DNA of 64,000 nucleotides from Acidobacteriota bacterium (lineage in GTDB: Bacteria; Acidobacteriota; Holophagae; Holophagales; Holophagaceae), in assembly GCA_016192145.1 (NCBI GenBank), contig JACPUT010000011.1, positions 62,001 through 126,000 of the forward strand. Reading direction: 5' to 3'. Both the position numbers and the translations under genes were made by a program. Shown here piece by piece: positions 37,160-45,435 of the stretch. A model generated the notes under the pieces. The model saw only the letters and a program-made list of their open reading frames with translations, was not told the DNA's origin and ran no database searches. How positions within the stretch are numbered: the stretch's first letter is position 1; each line of letters opens with the position of its first letter.

Positions 37160-37666
37160 CTAGGCGGCTGAGGCTTCCTTCAGCAGCGCCTCGAAGCGCT
37201 CGAAGAGGTGGGCCCGCGGCCCCTTGGGCTGGGCCTTCAGGCGCATGCCCGCTTGCTCCGGGGTGCGGCCACCCTTGTTCTGATTGCAGGCGAGGCAGCA
37301 GGCCACGAGGTTCTGCCAGGTGTTGGGGCCGCCCTGGCAAACGGGGATGACATGGTCCACGGTGGTGGCCTTGTGGGTGCACCCCTCGTACTGGCAGTGG
37401 AAGTGATCCCGCTTCATGACGCGCCGCTCAAGGCGGCCCAGGAGGAGCTTGGCGTCGGGGCAGGCCGCGGAATGGGGAAAAATCACCAACTGGATGCGGC
37501 CCACCAGGGTGCGGTGGCGGGCGAAGTCGGAGGGGTTCAGGATTTCGGCCCGGCCCGCGGCGACGGCACGGATGGCTTTCCGGCGACTCATCTCCTGCAT
37601 CGGGACATAGTTCCGGTCCACGGCGATCACCTCGCCGGGCCCGTTTCGATCCCGTCCCCTATGCAT
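37160..37666 (-). CDS. HNH endonuclease domain protein
   Basis: 168 residues. The C-terminal half carries an HNH nuclease with two zinc-binding Cys pairs: HCQYEGC, then TVDHVIPVCQGGPNTWQNLVACCLACNQNKGG, the McrA-like type with catalytic His. The N-terminal half (about 1-75) includes RNYVPMQEMSRRKAIRAVAAGRAEIL, a segment common in bacterial HNH proteins of this kind, which are usually chromosomal and not linked to restriction systems. The ATG at 37666 has GAGAGGG upstream; TTG at 37672 is the alternative. Confidence 0.85.
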   Translation of the reverse strand: MHRGRDRNGPGEVIAVDRNYVPMQEMSRRKAIRAVAAGRAEILNPSDFARHRTLVGRIQLVIFPHSAACPDAKLLLGRLERRVMKRDHFHCQYEGCTHKATTVDHVIPVCQGGPNTWQNLVACCLACNQNKGGRTPEQAGMRLKAQPKGPRAHLFERFEALLKEASAA

Positions 37667-37736
37667 GGGCAACCCTCTCGAGTTGCCCGAATCCTAGTGC
37701 ACTTCCAAGAATTGAAAAGGGAAAAACAGCACCGCC

Positions 37737-39077
37737 TCAATCTTCGGAGACCTCAAGGCTAGGCAGGATCGCCCCATCGACCGCCTCGTGCGCGGCCTCC
37801 ACCTTGCCCAGGGCCTTCTCCATGAGCTCTTTCCGCTTGGCCACGTCCGACAGCTTGTTGCTGGCGGCCTCCAGCTGCTTCTGGACGGACTCCAACACGG
37901 TTCCGAACTTGCCGAACTCGTATTTCACGTTTCCGAGCACCTTCCAGACCTCGGAGCTCTGCTTGCTGATGGCCAAGGTCTTGAAGCCGACCTGCAGGCT
38001 GTTGAGGAAGGCCGTGAGCGTGGTGGGGCCCACGAGGGTGACCTTGCACTCCCGCTGCAGTTTTTCGAAAAGCCCCGGACGGCGCAGGGCCTCCGCATAG
38101 AGCCCCTCGAAGGGCAGGAAGAGCAGGGCGAAGTCCGTGGAATGGGGTACGGCGATGTACTTGTCGCGGATGTCCCGGGCCTGGCTCCAGAGGCGGTCCT
38201 CCAGGGCCTTGCCGTGGGTGGCGATGCCCTCCACGTCCACCAACTCATAGGCATCCAGCAGGCGCTGGTAGTCCTCGATGGGGAACTTGGCGTCGATGGG
38301 CAGCCACACCGTCTGCCCCTCCTCGGCACCGGGCAGCTTCACGGCGAACTCCACCACCTCGGAACTGCGGGGCCGGATCTTCACGTTGGCCTGGTACTGA
38401 CGGGAATCGAGGAACTGCTCCAGGATCATGGCCAGCTGGGCCTCGCCCATGACCCCCCGGGACTTCACATTGGTCAGGGCGCGCTTCAGGCCGCCCACGT
38501 CGTTGGCGAGGTTCTGCATCTCGCCGAGGCCCTTCTGCACCGCTTCGAGGCGTTCCGCGACCAGCGAGAAACTCTCCCCAAGGCGCTTATCCAGCGTGGA
38601 CTGCAACTTCTCATCCACAGTCTGGCGCATCTGCTCCAGCCGCTCCTCGTTGGATTTCTGAATCTGGACGAGGCGTTCCTGAACCTGCACCTGCATGCCC
38701 TCCAGCCGTTCGCCCAGCTCGCGCCGGGATTGGGCCAGCGCGGCTTCCATGGCCTTCCTCAGCTCCTCGAGGCGATCCCCCTGCTCCTTGCGTCCGCCCT
38801 GCAGGCCTTCGCCCAGCTGCTTGAGCACGTCCTGGAACTGACGCAGCAGCGCCGCCTCCTGCTCGGATTTCTGAGCGGCCAGGTCGCGGTTCATGCGGGA
38901 GAGTTCGGCCTGCAGGGGCTGCAGGGCCGTGCTCTGGTCGCTGCGGGCCCGCTGCTGCTGTTCCTCCAACAGGCGGCGGAAGTCGTCCAACGGCAGCGGC
39001 GCCTTGCGCCAGGCGCCCAAGGCCGCCACCAAGGCCAGGAGCCCCACGAGGATGAGCAAGATCGTTTCGAACGTCAT
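37737..39077 (-). CDS. rmuC: RmuC family DNA recombination protein
   Basis: 446 residues. A single N-terminal membrane helix (about 3-22, ILLILVGLLALVAALG), a long coiled coil rich in Gln/Glu/Arg (about 30-190), and the RmuC nuclease-like domain (about 200-420) with VWLPIDAKFPIEDYQRLL and a PD-(D/E)xK-like core. RmuC limits certain inversion/recombination events in E. coli and is tied to anti-phage or repair roles. It follows tsaE by 20 bases on the same strand. Confidence 0.93.
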   Translation of the reverse strand: MTFETILLILVGLLALVAALGAWRKAPLPLDDFRRLLEEQQQRARSDQSTALQPLQAELSRMNRDLAAQKSEQEAALLRQFQDVLKQLGEGLQGGRKEQGDRLEELRKAMEAALAQSRRELGERLEGMQVQVQERLVQIQKSNEERLEQMRQTVDEKLQSTLDKRLGESFSLVAERLEAVQKGLGEMQNLANDVGGLKRALTNVKSRGVMGEAQLAMILEQFLDSRQYQANVKIRPRSSEVVEFAVKLPGAEEGQTVWLPIDAKFPIEDYQRLLDAYELVDVEGIATHGKALEDRLWSQARDIRDKYIAVPHSTDFALLFLPFEGLYAEALRRPGLFEKLQRECKVTLVGPTTLTAFLNSLQVGFKTLAISKQSSEVWKVLGNVKYEFGKFGTVLESVQKQLEAASNKLSDVAKRKELMEKALGKVEAAHEAVDGAILPSLEVSED

Positions 39078-39096
39078 GGGACTAGTGTGCGGTCAA

Positions 39097-39525
39097 TCAG
39101 GCGACAGGGAATGTCCATTCCGCCCGTCGGCCCTCTCCTTCGGGAGTAAGCGTCAGGCGCCCCACCCATGGCGTGGGCCAGGGGCCCTCGGAGCCCGCCC
39201 ATTCCACCACCATGCGGTCCTCGGGGCCCAGCTGTTCCTCCAGGCCCAAGCTCCATGCTCCCGCCTCCCCCAGGCGGTAGAGATCCAAATGGAAGATCCG
39301 GCCCGCGGGGCTTTCATATCGATGCAATACCGCGTAGGTGGGCGAAGCCACCTGCTCGGGATCGCCACCCAGCCCTTGCACGAAGCCCCGGGCCCAGGTG
39401 GTCTTGCCCGCGCCCAGGTCCCCCCGCAACAGCCAAGTGCCCCCGGGCGGAGTCACCTTCGCCAGTTCCGCACCCAGGGCCTCCGTGGCCAGGTCATCGT
39501 CCAGAAAGCGGTCGCCAGTCCCCAT
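39097..39525 (-). CDS. tsaE: tRNA threonylcarbamoyladenosine biosynthesis ATPase TsaE
   Basis: 142-residue P-loop ATPase of the t6A37 tRNA modification complex (with TsaB and TsaD). Motifs: Walker A GDLGAGKTTWARG, SPTYAVLHRYE and HLDLYRL. The ATG at 39525 (AAGGA five bases upstream) starts inside the 3' end of the upstream NAD(P)HX repair gene, a 32-base overlap in another frame. tsaE next to the YjeF/Nnr gene is a common bacterial arrangement. Confidence 0.94.
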   Translation of the reverse strand: MGTGDRFLDDDLATEALGAELAKVTPPGGTWLLRGDLGAGKTTWARGFVQGLGGDPEQVASPTYAVLHRYESPAGRIFHLDLYRLGEAGAWSLGLEEQLGPEDRMVVEWAGSEGPWPTPWVGRLTLTPEGEGRRAEWTFPVA

Positions 39526-40960
39526 CCCATTCCTTGAAGTGATCCCGCAGTTCATCGGCCACGGCGGCGCCCAGCTCCCGCACGAGGATGGGCCCCGGGC
39601 CCATCCGGTCCGCGGCGGCGCCGTGGAACCAGGTGGCGCCGGCAACCTGGTGGCGCACGAAACCCGCATCGTGGTTCGACCAGTCCTTGAAGCGCCCCAG
39701 CCACCCCGCCACCATCCCGGCCAGCAGATCGCCCGTGCCACCCGTGCTGAGGCCGCTGTGCCCGGAAGGATTGACGATTACATCGGGCTCGTCCCCCCCG
39801 GCGATGAAGGAGGGATGCCCCTTCAGCAGGAGCACGCCAGGGCCCGTGGCCACCGCGCGCACCTGGGCGAGCCGTGCGTCCGTATCTTCCGGCTCGGGTT
39901 TGGGCAGCTCGAAGAGCCGCGCGAATTCTCCGGCATGGGGCGTGATGACGGTACGCGGTCGGGCCATCCAACGATGGCCTTCGCCAGCGCGAAGCGCCGA
40001 GGCATCCAGCACGAGCAGGCCACCCCAGGCCGGGATCTCGGAAGCGCCTCCGGGCCCCACCAGCAGCACGTCGGTATCCTCGGGCAAGGTTCCTTCCCAG
40101 GTCTTCACCATGGCTTCGGGCACCTGGGCCGCGATCTCCGCGCGAACTTCGGCATCCGCGAGCACCGTGACCAATCCCGCTCCCATCCGCAGGGCGCCCA
40201 GGGCCGACAACACCGCAGCCCCGCTCATCCCCAGGGTTCCCGCCCGGATCACCACGTGGCCGTGCTGGCGCTTGTGGCTGGCCCACTCACCCTGCCACCA
40301 GAAGCCCGGGGCCTGATTGAGCCATAGGGTGGGTGCGGGCTCCGGCAAGGGCAGCTCGATCATCCAGAGATCGCCGCAGAAATCCCGGGCTGGGCGCAGG
40401 CCGTGGCAGATCTTGCGGAACCCGAAACAGGCCGTGAGGTCCGCCGGGAGGGGATCCCCGACTTCGGCCCGGCTGGGATCCAGCCCCGTGGGCAGATCCA
40501 GGGCCAACACCCGAAAGCGCCCCTCCCGATGGGCCAGGGCCGCGGTCCAGGCCTGCGCCGCTTCCGGAAGGGGCAGGCGCGAGCCCAACCCGAAGAGCCC
40601 ATCCACCACCCATCCACCGAATTCGAGCTGGGCACTCTCGGGATCCTCCGTGAACCGGTAGGTCCCCCCGCCTTCCTCCCAGCGCTTCGCCTGGAGGGCT
40701 GCGTCCCCCTTCCAGGTGGGTTCGGAAGCCAGCGCCCAAACCTCGACGCTGCGCCCCTCGGCCCTGGCCAGGCGCGCCAGCGCCAAGGCGTCGCCACCGT
40801 TGTTTCCGGGCCCGGCCAAAACGTGGAGCGGAGTCCCTTGGGGGATCAGCTCCAACGCGCCGGCGGCGGCGGCCTCCTGCAGGTCGAGGCTGGATACACC
40901 CCCATCGATGGCCCGGCGCTCCAGCGCCCGCATTTCATCGGCGGTGAGAAGGGGAATCAT
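39494..40960 (-). CDS. nnr: Bifunctional NAD(P)HX epimerase/dehydratase
   Basis: Repairs hydrated NADH/NADPH. 488 residues in two domains: N-terminal epimerase (YjeF_N, about 1-205; AGPGNNGGDALALAR and LALDLPTGLDPS) and C-terminal ADP/ATP-dependent dehydratase of the ribokinase-like fold (about 215-480; VTPHAGEFARLF and the catalytic GLSTGGTGDLLAGMVAGWL). The stop lies inside tsaE. Gene name varies (nnr, yjeF). Confidence 0.94.
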   Translation of the reverse strand: MIPLLTADEMRALERRAIDGGVSSLDLQEAAAAGALELIPQGTPLHVLAGPGNNGGDALALARLARAEGRSVEVWALASEPTWKGDAALQAKRWEEGGGTYRFTEDPESAQLEFGGWVVDGLFGLGSRLPLPEAAQAWTAALAHREGRFRVLALDLPTGLDPSRAEVGDPLPADLTACFGFRKICHGLRPARDFCGDLWMIELPLPEPAPTLWLNQAPGFWWQGEWASHKRQHGHVVIRAGTLGMSGAAVLSALGALRMGAGLVTVLADAEVRAEIAAQVPEAMVKTWEGTLPEDTDVLLVGPGGASEIPAWGGLLVLDASALRAGEGHRWMARPRTVITPHAGEFARLFELPKPEPEDTDARLAQVRAVATGPGVLLLKGHPSFIAGGDEPDVIVNPSGHSGLSTGGTGDLLAGMVAGWLGRFKDWSNHDAGFVRHQVAGATWFHGAAADRMGPGPILVRELGAAVADELRDHFKEWDGDWRPLSGR

Positions 40961-41008
40961 CGAAGAGAGTCTAGCTGGCCCAGGTGCCCGACTGGAAATC
41001 CCGGGACC

Positions 41009-41437
41009 TCAATCCATCAGCGGGCAATCCATGAAGAGCCGCCACTGCCCGTCTTTGCCCTTCTTCAGCACCTGGACATAACGGGCCTTCTCGGTGGTCA
41101 CCTTGCCCTCGGCCTCCGTGGTCATTTCGTAGTGGCCCATGTCCAGGATGGCGCCACCCAGGGGATGGCACTCCTCGGAGACGATCTTCATGTCCGTCAC
41201 CTTCATGCCCTTGAACATTCCAACCATCAGTTCCCGGATGGCCGCCCGGCCCTTCACCGTCTGGCCCTTGAAGAAGAGTAGCCGGGCGTCCTCGGTGTAG
41301 TGGCCGGCCACGGCCACGGCATCGCCCTTCATCATGGCCGCGGCGAAGGCGGTGTTGACCGCATCGGCCTTGGCCTTGAGACCAGGGCCCGCCGACAGGG
41401 GGGCGGCGATGAGGGCGGCGAGGATCAGGGATCGCAT
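41009..41437 (-). CDS. Secreted SnoaL/DUF4440-like protein
   Basis: 142 residues with a signal peptide (about 1-16, IAAPLSAG). The remaining cone-shaped alpha+beta fold reads AVNTAFAAAMMKGDAVAVAGHYTEDARLLFF, GRAAIRELMVGMFKG and a strand-rich end GQWRLFMDCP, as in DUF4440/SnoaL ketosteroid-isomerase-like proteins. The catalytic function cannot be read from sequence. Monocistronic or first gene before nnr (48 bases). Confidence 0.8.
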   Translation of the reverse strand: MRSLILAALIAAPLSAGPGLKAKADAVNTAFAAAMMKGDAVAVAGHYTEDARLLFFKGQTVKGRAAIRELMVGMFKGMKVTDMKIVSEECHPLGGAILDMGHYEMTTEAEGKVTTEKARYVQVLKKGKDGQWRLFMDCPLMD

Positions 41438-41560
41438 GGTGCCTCCTTGGAATGGGGCGCCAGGATAATCCCGTTTGCCCTCGCTGGTCCGGAGTTCCCG
41501 TAAACCTGGTAATCGCCAGCTACCGTAGCGCTTTTAAACTAAGGCAGCCGGGACCGTCCA

Positions 41561-42835
41561 TCAGCCCAGCAGGGCCCTCAACCTGGGGAACATCCCCTCG
41601 ATATCGGCCATGGAGGCGGCGCCTACGGAAATGCGGAACCAGCCGCTCTCCTCCTTCAGCCCGAAAGCCTGGAAGGGCACGATGGCGAGGCCTGCCTCCT
41701 GAAGCAGCAACTGGCGGATGTCCTCGTTGCGGGCGAAGGTGCGGCCCTTGATCGTGCGGCCGAAGAGGTTGAAGCGCACGCTGAGGTAGATGGCCCCCTG
41801 CGGCGCCACGGCCTCCACGGGCAGGCCTTCAGCGGCGAGCTTCACCAAGCCCGCGTGCAGGGCGTCCAGCCGCTTCTGCAGCTCCACCTTGAGGTGGCCC
41901 TGATAGCGCTGGATCGTGTCGGGATCCCGCAGCAGCGCCGCCGTGGCCATCTGCTCGGCCTTGGGGGCCCAGGCGCCCACGTGACCCAGGATGTCGCTCA
42001 TGCGGTTGCGAACGGCCGGGGGCATCACGCCCCAGCCCACGCGCATGCCCGTGGCGCAGAAGGCCTTGGAGAGGGCGTCGATGAAGATCACGTAGGGCGC
42101 GCTCTCGGGCACCAGCTGCACGGGAGTCACGTGCTCCGTGCCGCCGAATGTGAGGGTCCAGTACACCTGGTCGTAGACGAAGAAGAGGAGGCGGCGGCCC
42201 TCGGCGCGGCGTTTCACGTTCTCCGCCACCACGGCTTCGGTGATGGCCTTCAGGGATTCGCGGCTGATGGCCGTGCCCGTGGGGTTCAGGGGGCTGTTCA
42301 GCACCAGCATCCGGGCCGTGCCCAGGTGGGGCTGGATCTGCGCCAGGGTCGGGAAGAAGTTGGACTCCGCGCTGACGGGTAGCTCCACCGCCTTCGCACC
42401 GCTGAGGTAGGCATAGTGGTTGTTGTTCCAGCTGGGCACGGGGTAGACCACCGTCTCCCCAGGATCCACGAGGGTGCGGTAGGCGCCGTAGAGCAACGGC
42501 CGCGCGCCCCCCGTCACGAGCACCGACTCCACGGGATAACTGAGCCCCAGCTCCCGTTCATAGAAGGCCGCCACGGCCTCCCGCAGGGGCAGCACCCCGT
42601 CCGAGGGCGGGTAGTTGGTGTGGCCCTCGGCGAGCGCCTTGCGGGTACCCTCCAGCAGCTCCGCCGGGATGGGGAAGTAGGCGGGATCGAAGTCGCCCAC
42701 CGTGAGGTTGCACACCTCGGCGCCCCGGGCCTTCAGCGCCCGCACCTCGCCGGCGATCTTGAGGATCTCGCTCCCCACCACGCCCCGGGCGAGGCCCGAC
42801 AGGTCATCGATTGAAACAGAGTGAAGGTCCAGCAT
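41561..42835 (-). CDS. PLP-dependent class I/II aminotransferase
   Basis: 424 residues, fold-type I. The PLP lysine sits in FIDALSKAFCATGMRVGW; other landmarks are VTGGARPLLYGAYRTL, LNSPLNPTGTAIS and the closing FRISVGAA. The family includes aspartate and aromatic transaminases; substrate undetermined. It follows argC on the same strand across an inverted repeat (42914-43002), so it could be transcribed with the arginine genes, but its role there is unproven. Confidence 0.88.
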   Translation of the reverse strand: MLDLHSVSIDDLSGLARGVVGSEILKIAGEVRALKARGAEVCNLTVGDFDPAYFPIPAELLEGTRKALAEGHTNYPPSDGVLPLREAVAAFYERELGLSYPVESVLVTGGARPLLYGAYRTLVDPGETVVYPVPSWNNNHYAYLSGAKAVELPVSAESNFFPTLAQIQPHLGTARMLVLNSPLNPTGTAISRESLKAITEAVVAENVKRRAEGRRLLFFVYDQVYWTLTFGGTEHVTPVQLVPESAPYVIFIDALSKAFCATGMRVGWGVMPPAVRNRMSDILGHVGAWAPKAEQMATAALLRDPDTIQRYQGHLKVELQKRLDALHAGLVKLAAEGLPVEAVAPQGAIYLSVRFNLFGRTIKGRTFARNEDIRQLLLQEAGLAIVPFQAFGLKEESGWFRISVGAASMADIEGMFPRLRALLG

Positions 42836-42913
42836 GGATCCCGCCTCCCAAATGTGAGTTCAGCCTATCGGGCTCCCGTGGCCTCGGGTCATCGGGAGGT
42901 AAAGCCTGGTTTG

Positions 42914-43002
42914 AACCGCGAATGGCGCGAATGAACGCGAATAAAGACCCAAGCTGGAATTGGCATGCCTTTCATTCGCGTGCATTCGCGTCATTCGCGG
43001 TT
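42914..43002. repeat. Inverted repeat of tandem CGCGAATGA units, after argC
   Basis: Arms at 42914-42945 and 42971-43002, about 29 of 32 bases complementary. Each contains three copies of a nonamer-like unit (CGCGAATG plus one or two bases), ending in AACCGCG at the outside. The loop contains GGAATTGGCATGCC. It lies 17 bases beyond the argC stop. Same family as 45348-45435. Confidence 0.85.
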
Positions 43003-43018
43003 AATACCAATTTGCGGC

Positions 43019-44071
43019 TTATCCGGGGTATCCCCCCGCGAACCACAACCCGGCCTTCTCGCTGAGGCCCAGGGCCAAGTTCATGTTCTGCACGGCTTGC
43101 CCGGCCATACCCTTGAGCAGGTTGTCCAAGGCCACGAAGATGGCGGCCTCCCGGCCTTCGACGGCGAAGCCGATGTCCACGAAGTTGGAGCCGGTGGCGG
43201 CGGCCACCTTGGGGGAGCCCTCCACGAGGCGCACGAAGGGACGGCCGGCGTAGGCTTCCTGGATGCGCTGTTGGAGCCCCACGCCATCGACACCCTCGGG
43301 CAGCTGGAATTGCAGGGTGGCGAAGATCCCCCGCACAATCGGAGCGCTATGGGGGATGAAGGCGACGGTGGTGTCCATCCCCAGCTGGCTGCAGAGTTGC
43401 TCCACCTCGCCCTGGTGCTGGTGGACCAGGGCCTTGTAGGCCCGGAAGTCCGTGGCCCGGGTGGGGTGGTGGGTGGTTTCGCTGGGGGCCATGCCCGAGC
43501 CCGAGGAACCCGTGATGGCGAAGGCGGAGACATGGGGGATGGCGAGGCCCGCCAGGGGCCGCAGTCCCAGCTGCAGGGCCGTGGCGAAGCAGCCGGGGTT
43601 GGCGATGCGTCGCTGCCCCTGCACGGCCTCGGGGAAGGCATCTGCGAGGCCATAGGTGAAGGTGCCCAGACCCGCGGGATTCGGGTGGCTCTGGCCGTAG
43701 TGCTTGGCGAAGGCTTCGGCGTCGGCCAACCGGAAATCGCCGCTGAGGTCGATGAGCGTGAGGCGATCCGTGAGGCCCGCCTCGGCCCAAGCCGATTCCA
43801 AGGTGGGCAGCTGCTTGGCCAACTCGCCGTGGGGCATGGCGGCGAAGCAGACGGGATGCTCCGACTGAGCCAGCCAGGCCCAATCGGGCGTGGCGTCGAA
43901 AGTGCCCTCCAGCAGACCCCGCAGGTTGGGATGGACCAAATGGAAGGGCTTGCTCGCGTGGTTGCGGGAGACGCCCCGCAGGCTCGAAACCTCGGGGTGG
44001 CCCGCCAGGAGCCGCAGCAGCTCGCCGCCCCCATAGCCGGAGGCGCCTAGGATCAAGGCTCGAATGGACAC
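43019..44071 (-). CDS. argC: N-acetyl-gamma-glutamyl-phosphate reductase
   Basis: Third step of arginine synthesis: NADPH-dependent reduction of N-acylglutamyl phosphate to the semialdehyde. 350 residues from GTG 44071 (GGAG five bases upstream). ALILGASGYGGGELLRLL is the Rossmann motif, NPGCFATALQL holds the catalytic Cys, and HPTRATDFRAYK plus HSAPIVRGIF complete the pattern. An in-frame start at 44110 adds residues before the Rossmann strand and is rejected. If the cluster uses succinylated intermediates, the acyl group would be succinyl. Confidence 0.94.
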   Translation of the reverse strand: MSIRALILGASGYGGGELLRLLAGHPEVSSLRGVSRNHASKPFHLVHPNLRGLLEGTFDATPDWAWLAQSEHPVCFAAMPHGELAKQLPTLESAWAEAGLTDRLTLIDLSGDFRLADAEAFAKHYGQSHPNPAGLGTFTYGLADAFPEAVQGQRRIANPGCFATALQLGLRPLAGLAIPHVSAFAITGSSGSGMAPSETTHHPTRATDFRAYKALVHQHQGEVEQLCSQLGMDTTVAFIPHSAPIVRGIFATLQFQLPEGVDGVGLQQRIQEAYAGRPFVRLVEGSPKVAAATGSNFVDIGFAVEGREAAIFVALDNLLKGMAGQAVQNMNLALGLSEKAGLWFAGGYPG

Positions 44072-44102
44072 GCGAACTCCGAGATACAGGATTGAAAGAT
44101 CA

Positions 44103-44231
44103 AAAGACAACCAGTGATGAACAGTGATGAACGGTGATAAAAGCCCGAATGCGGAGATGCGGATTCGGATGGGCGTAGTTTTTCATCACCGTTCATCCCT
44201 TCTTCATCACTGTTCATCACTGGTTGTCTTT
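44103..44231. repeat. Inverted repeat of GTGATGAACA units between the P-loop NTPase gene and argC
   Basis: Left arm 44103-44143 (AAAGACAACC, then GTGATGAACA units) and right arm 44177-44231, which matches except for an extra block of about 10 bases near 44195. The arms end in AAAGACAACC/GGTTGTCTTT. It shares its decamer and the GTGATAAAAGC edge with the repeat after metG. Confidence 0.8.
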
Positions 44232-44267
44232 GTCTTTTGTCTTTTGTCTCTGGCTTTTGTCTTTGGC
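44225..44267. repeat. Short tandem repeat of TTTGTCT/TTTTGTC units
   Basis: About 43 bases of heptad-octad repeats (TGTCTTTGTCTTTTGTCTTTTG and further slightly diverged units) directly before the stop codon of the P-loop NTPase gene, abutting the inverted repeat. Low complexity, of possible slippage origin. Confidence 0.75.
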
Positions 44268-44268
44268 C

Positions 44269-45324
44269 TTACGACGCCAAAACACCGGCGGCTCGGACCA
44301 GCCCCAACACCCGCTCCCCCAGCGCCGGACCGTTCGTCCGCGCATTCACGGCAGGCAGGCCGAGGTTGGCTTCCACAAAGCGCACGCCCACGGCGTTGTC
44401 CGTGGCGGGGCCCGTGAGCACGTCCACGGTGAGGCCATAGACCTCCAGGAGGGCCTGCACACCGCCGGCGGCGCCCACGGGGTCGTTGGCGCAGAAGAGG
44501 AAGGCCGCCGCCTGGCCCATGAGCTCCGCGTCGCCCAGGATGGCCTGCACGCCGTAGTCCCCCATGATGCCGTCGCCCGTCTCGGCCACGATGACATCCG
44601 CGCCCGTGGCCGCCAGCTCTGCGAAGATCGTCCGGGCCGAGGCCTGGGCCGTTTCCGGGGAAGAGGTGGTGACGCCGGTGTCCGTGAAGTCCAGGGCCCA
44701 TTCGGCCCCATAGTCCTTCATGCCCAGGATGTCCTTCTGCAGGCTCACGCCCGTGAGCTTGGCGCCGGCGACCTTGAGGCCCGCCTGGGCCAGCGCCCGG
44801 ATGACGGCGCAGGCGGCGGCGGTCTTGCCCGCGTTCATGCAGGTGCCCGCCACGTAGACCACGGGCACCTTGGGCGCGGATTCCCGGGTTTGCAGCGCCC
44901 TCATGCCGATGTGGGCCCGCTGGCCCTGTCGGCTCTGAAATTCGGGATAGACGAGCACCTGCCCCAGCACTTCCACTTCGAAGGGGGCGCCCACGTCGGG
45001 GTTGTGGGAGACGCAGCGTCCCAGGACGCCACCCAGGTTCAGGATGTTGATCCGATCCCCCAGCTGCACCCGCTCGGGCATGACGCCCTCGTACCCGTGG
45101 AGCGCGTTCCGGTGCCCCAGCGCGCCCACCACGATGTCCCCGGCGTGCACCACGGACATGCGGCCATGCACGTCCTCCAGGGTGTTGTAGCGGTTCTTGT
45201 CATTGAGCACCCGGGCGGCCAGCACGGTGCCCGGGCGCACCTCGATGTCCGCCGTGAGCGTGAGGGTCTTGGAAAGCTGGAGCCGCCGGGTGACGGAGGC
45301 GATCTTGTCGACGGTGATTCGCAT
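44269..45324 (-). CDS. P-loop NTPase of DUF1611/dethiobiotin-synthetase-like type
   Basis: 351 residues, not matched to a named enzyme. The N-terminal half (about 1-145) is beta-rich and includes RYNTLEDVHGRMSVVHAGDIVVGALGHRNAL. The C-terminal half opens with a P-loop VAGTCMNAGKTAAAC (near residue 158), then GLKVAGAKLTGVSLQKD, MKDYGAEWALDFTDTG and DVIVAETGDG, the order seen in BioD/DUF1611-like ATPases that carboxylate or activate small molecules. It sits between argG and argC, bounded by repeats on both sides. A link to arginine metabolism is guilt by association only. Confidence 0.65.
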   Translation of the reverse strand: MRITVDKIASVTRRLQLSKTLTLTADIEVRPGTVLAARVLNDKNRYNTLEDVHGRMSVVHAGDIVVGALGHRNALHGYEGVMPERVQLGDRINILNLGGVLGRCVSHNPDVGAPFEVEVLGQVLVYPEFQSRQGQRAHIGMRALQTRESAPKVPVVYVAGTCMNAGKTAAACAVIRALAQAGLKVAGAKLTGVSLQKDILGMKDYGAEWALDFTDTGVTTSSPETAQASARTIFAELAATGADVIVAETGDGIMGDYGVQAILGDAELMGQAAAFLFCANDPVGAAGGVQALLEVYGLTVDVLTGPATDNAVGVRFVEANLGLPAVNARTNGPALGERVLGLVRAAGVLAS

Positions 45325-45347
45325 GGGGGATCCGGAAGGAAGGGGTT

Positions 45348-45435
45348 AACCGCGAATGACGCGAATGTTCGCGAATGAAAACAAGCGGAATGAGTGGGCG
45401 TTTCTAATTCGCGCCCATTCGCGTCATTCGCGGTT
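45348..45435. repeat. Inverted repeat of CGCGAATGA units touching the argG stop
   Basis: Arms 45348-45378 and 45406-45435; outer ends AACCGCGAATGACGCGAATG match perfectly and the inner unit diverges. The right arm reaches the first base of the argG stop codon (45435-45437). Same nonamer family as the repeat after argC. Confidence 0.85.
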
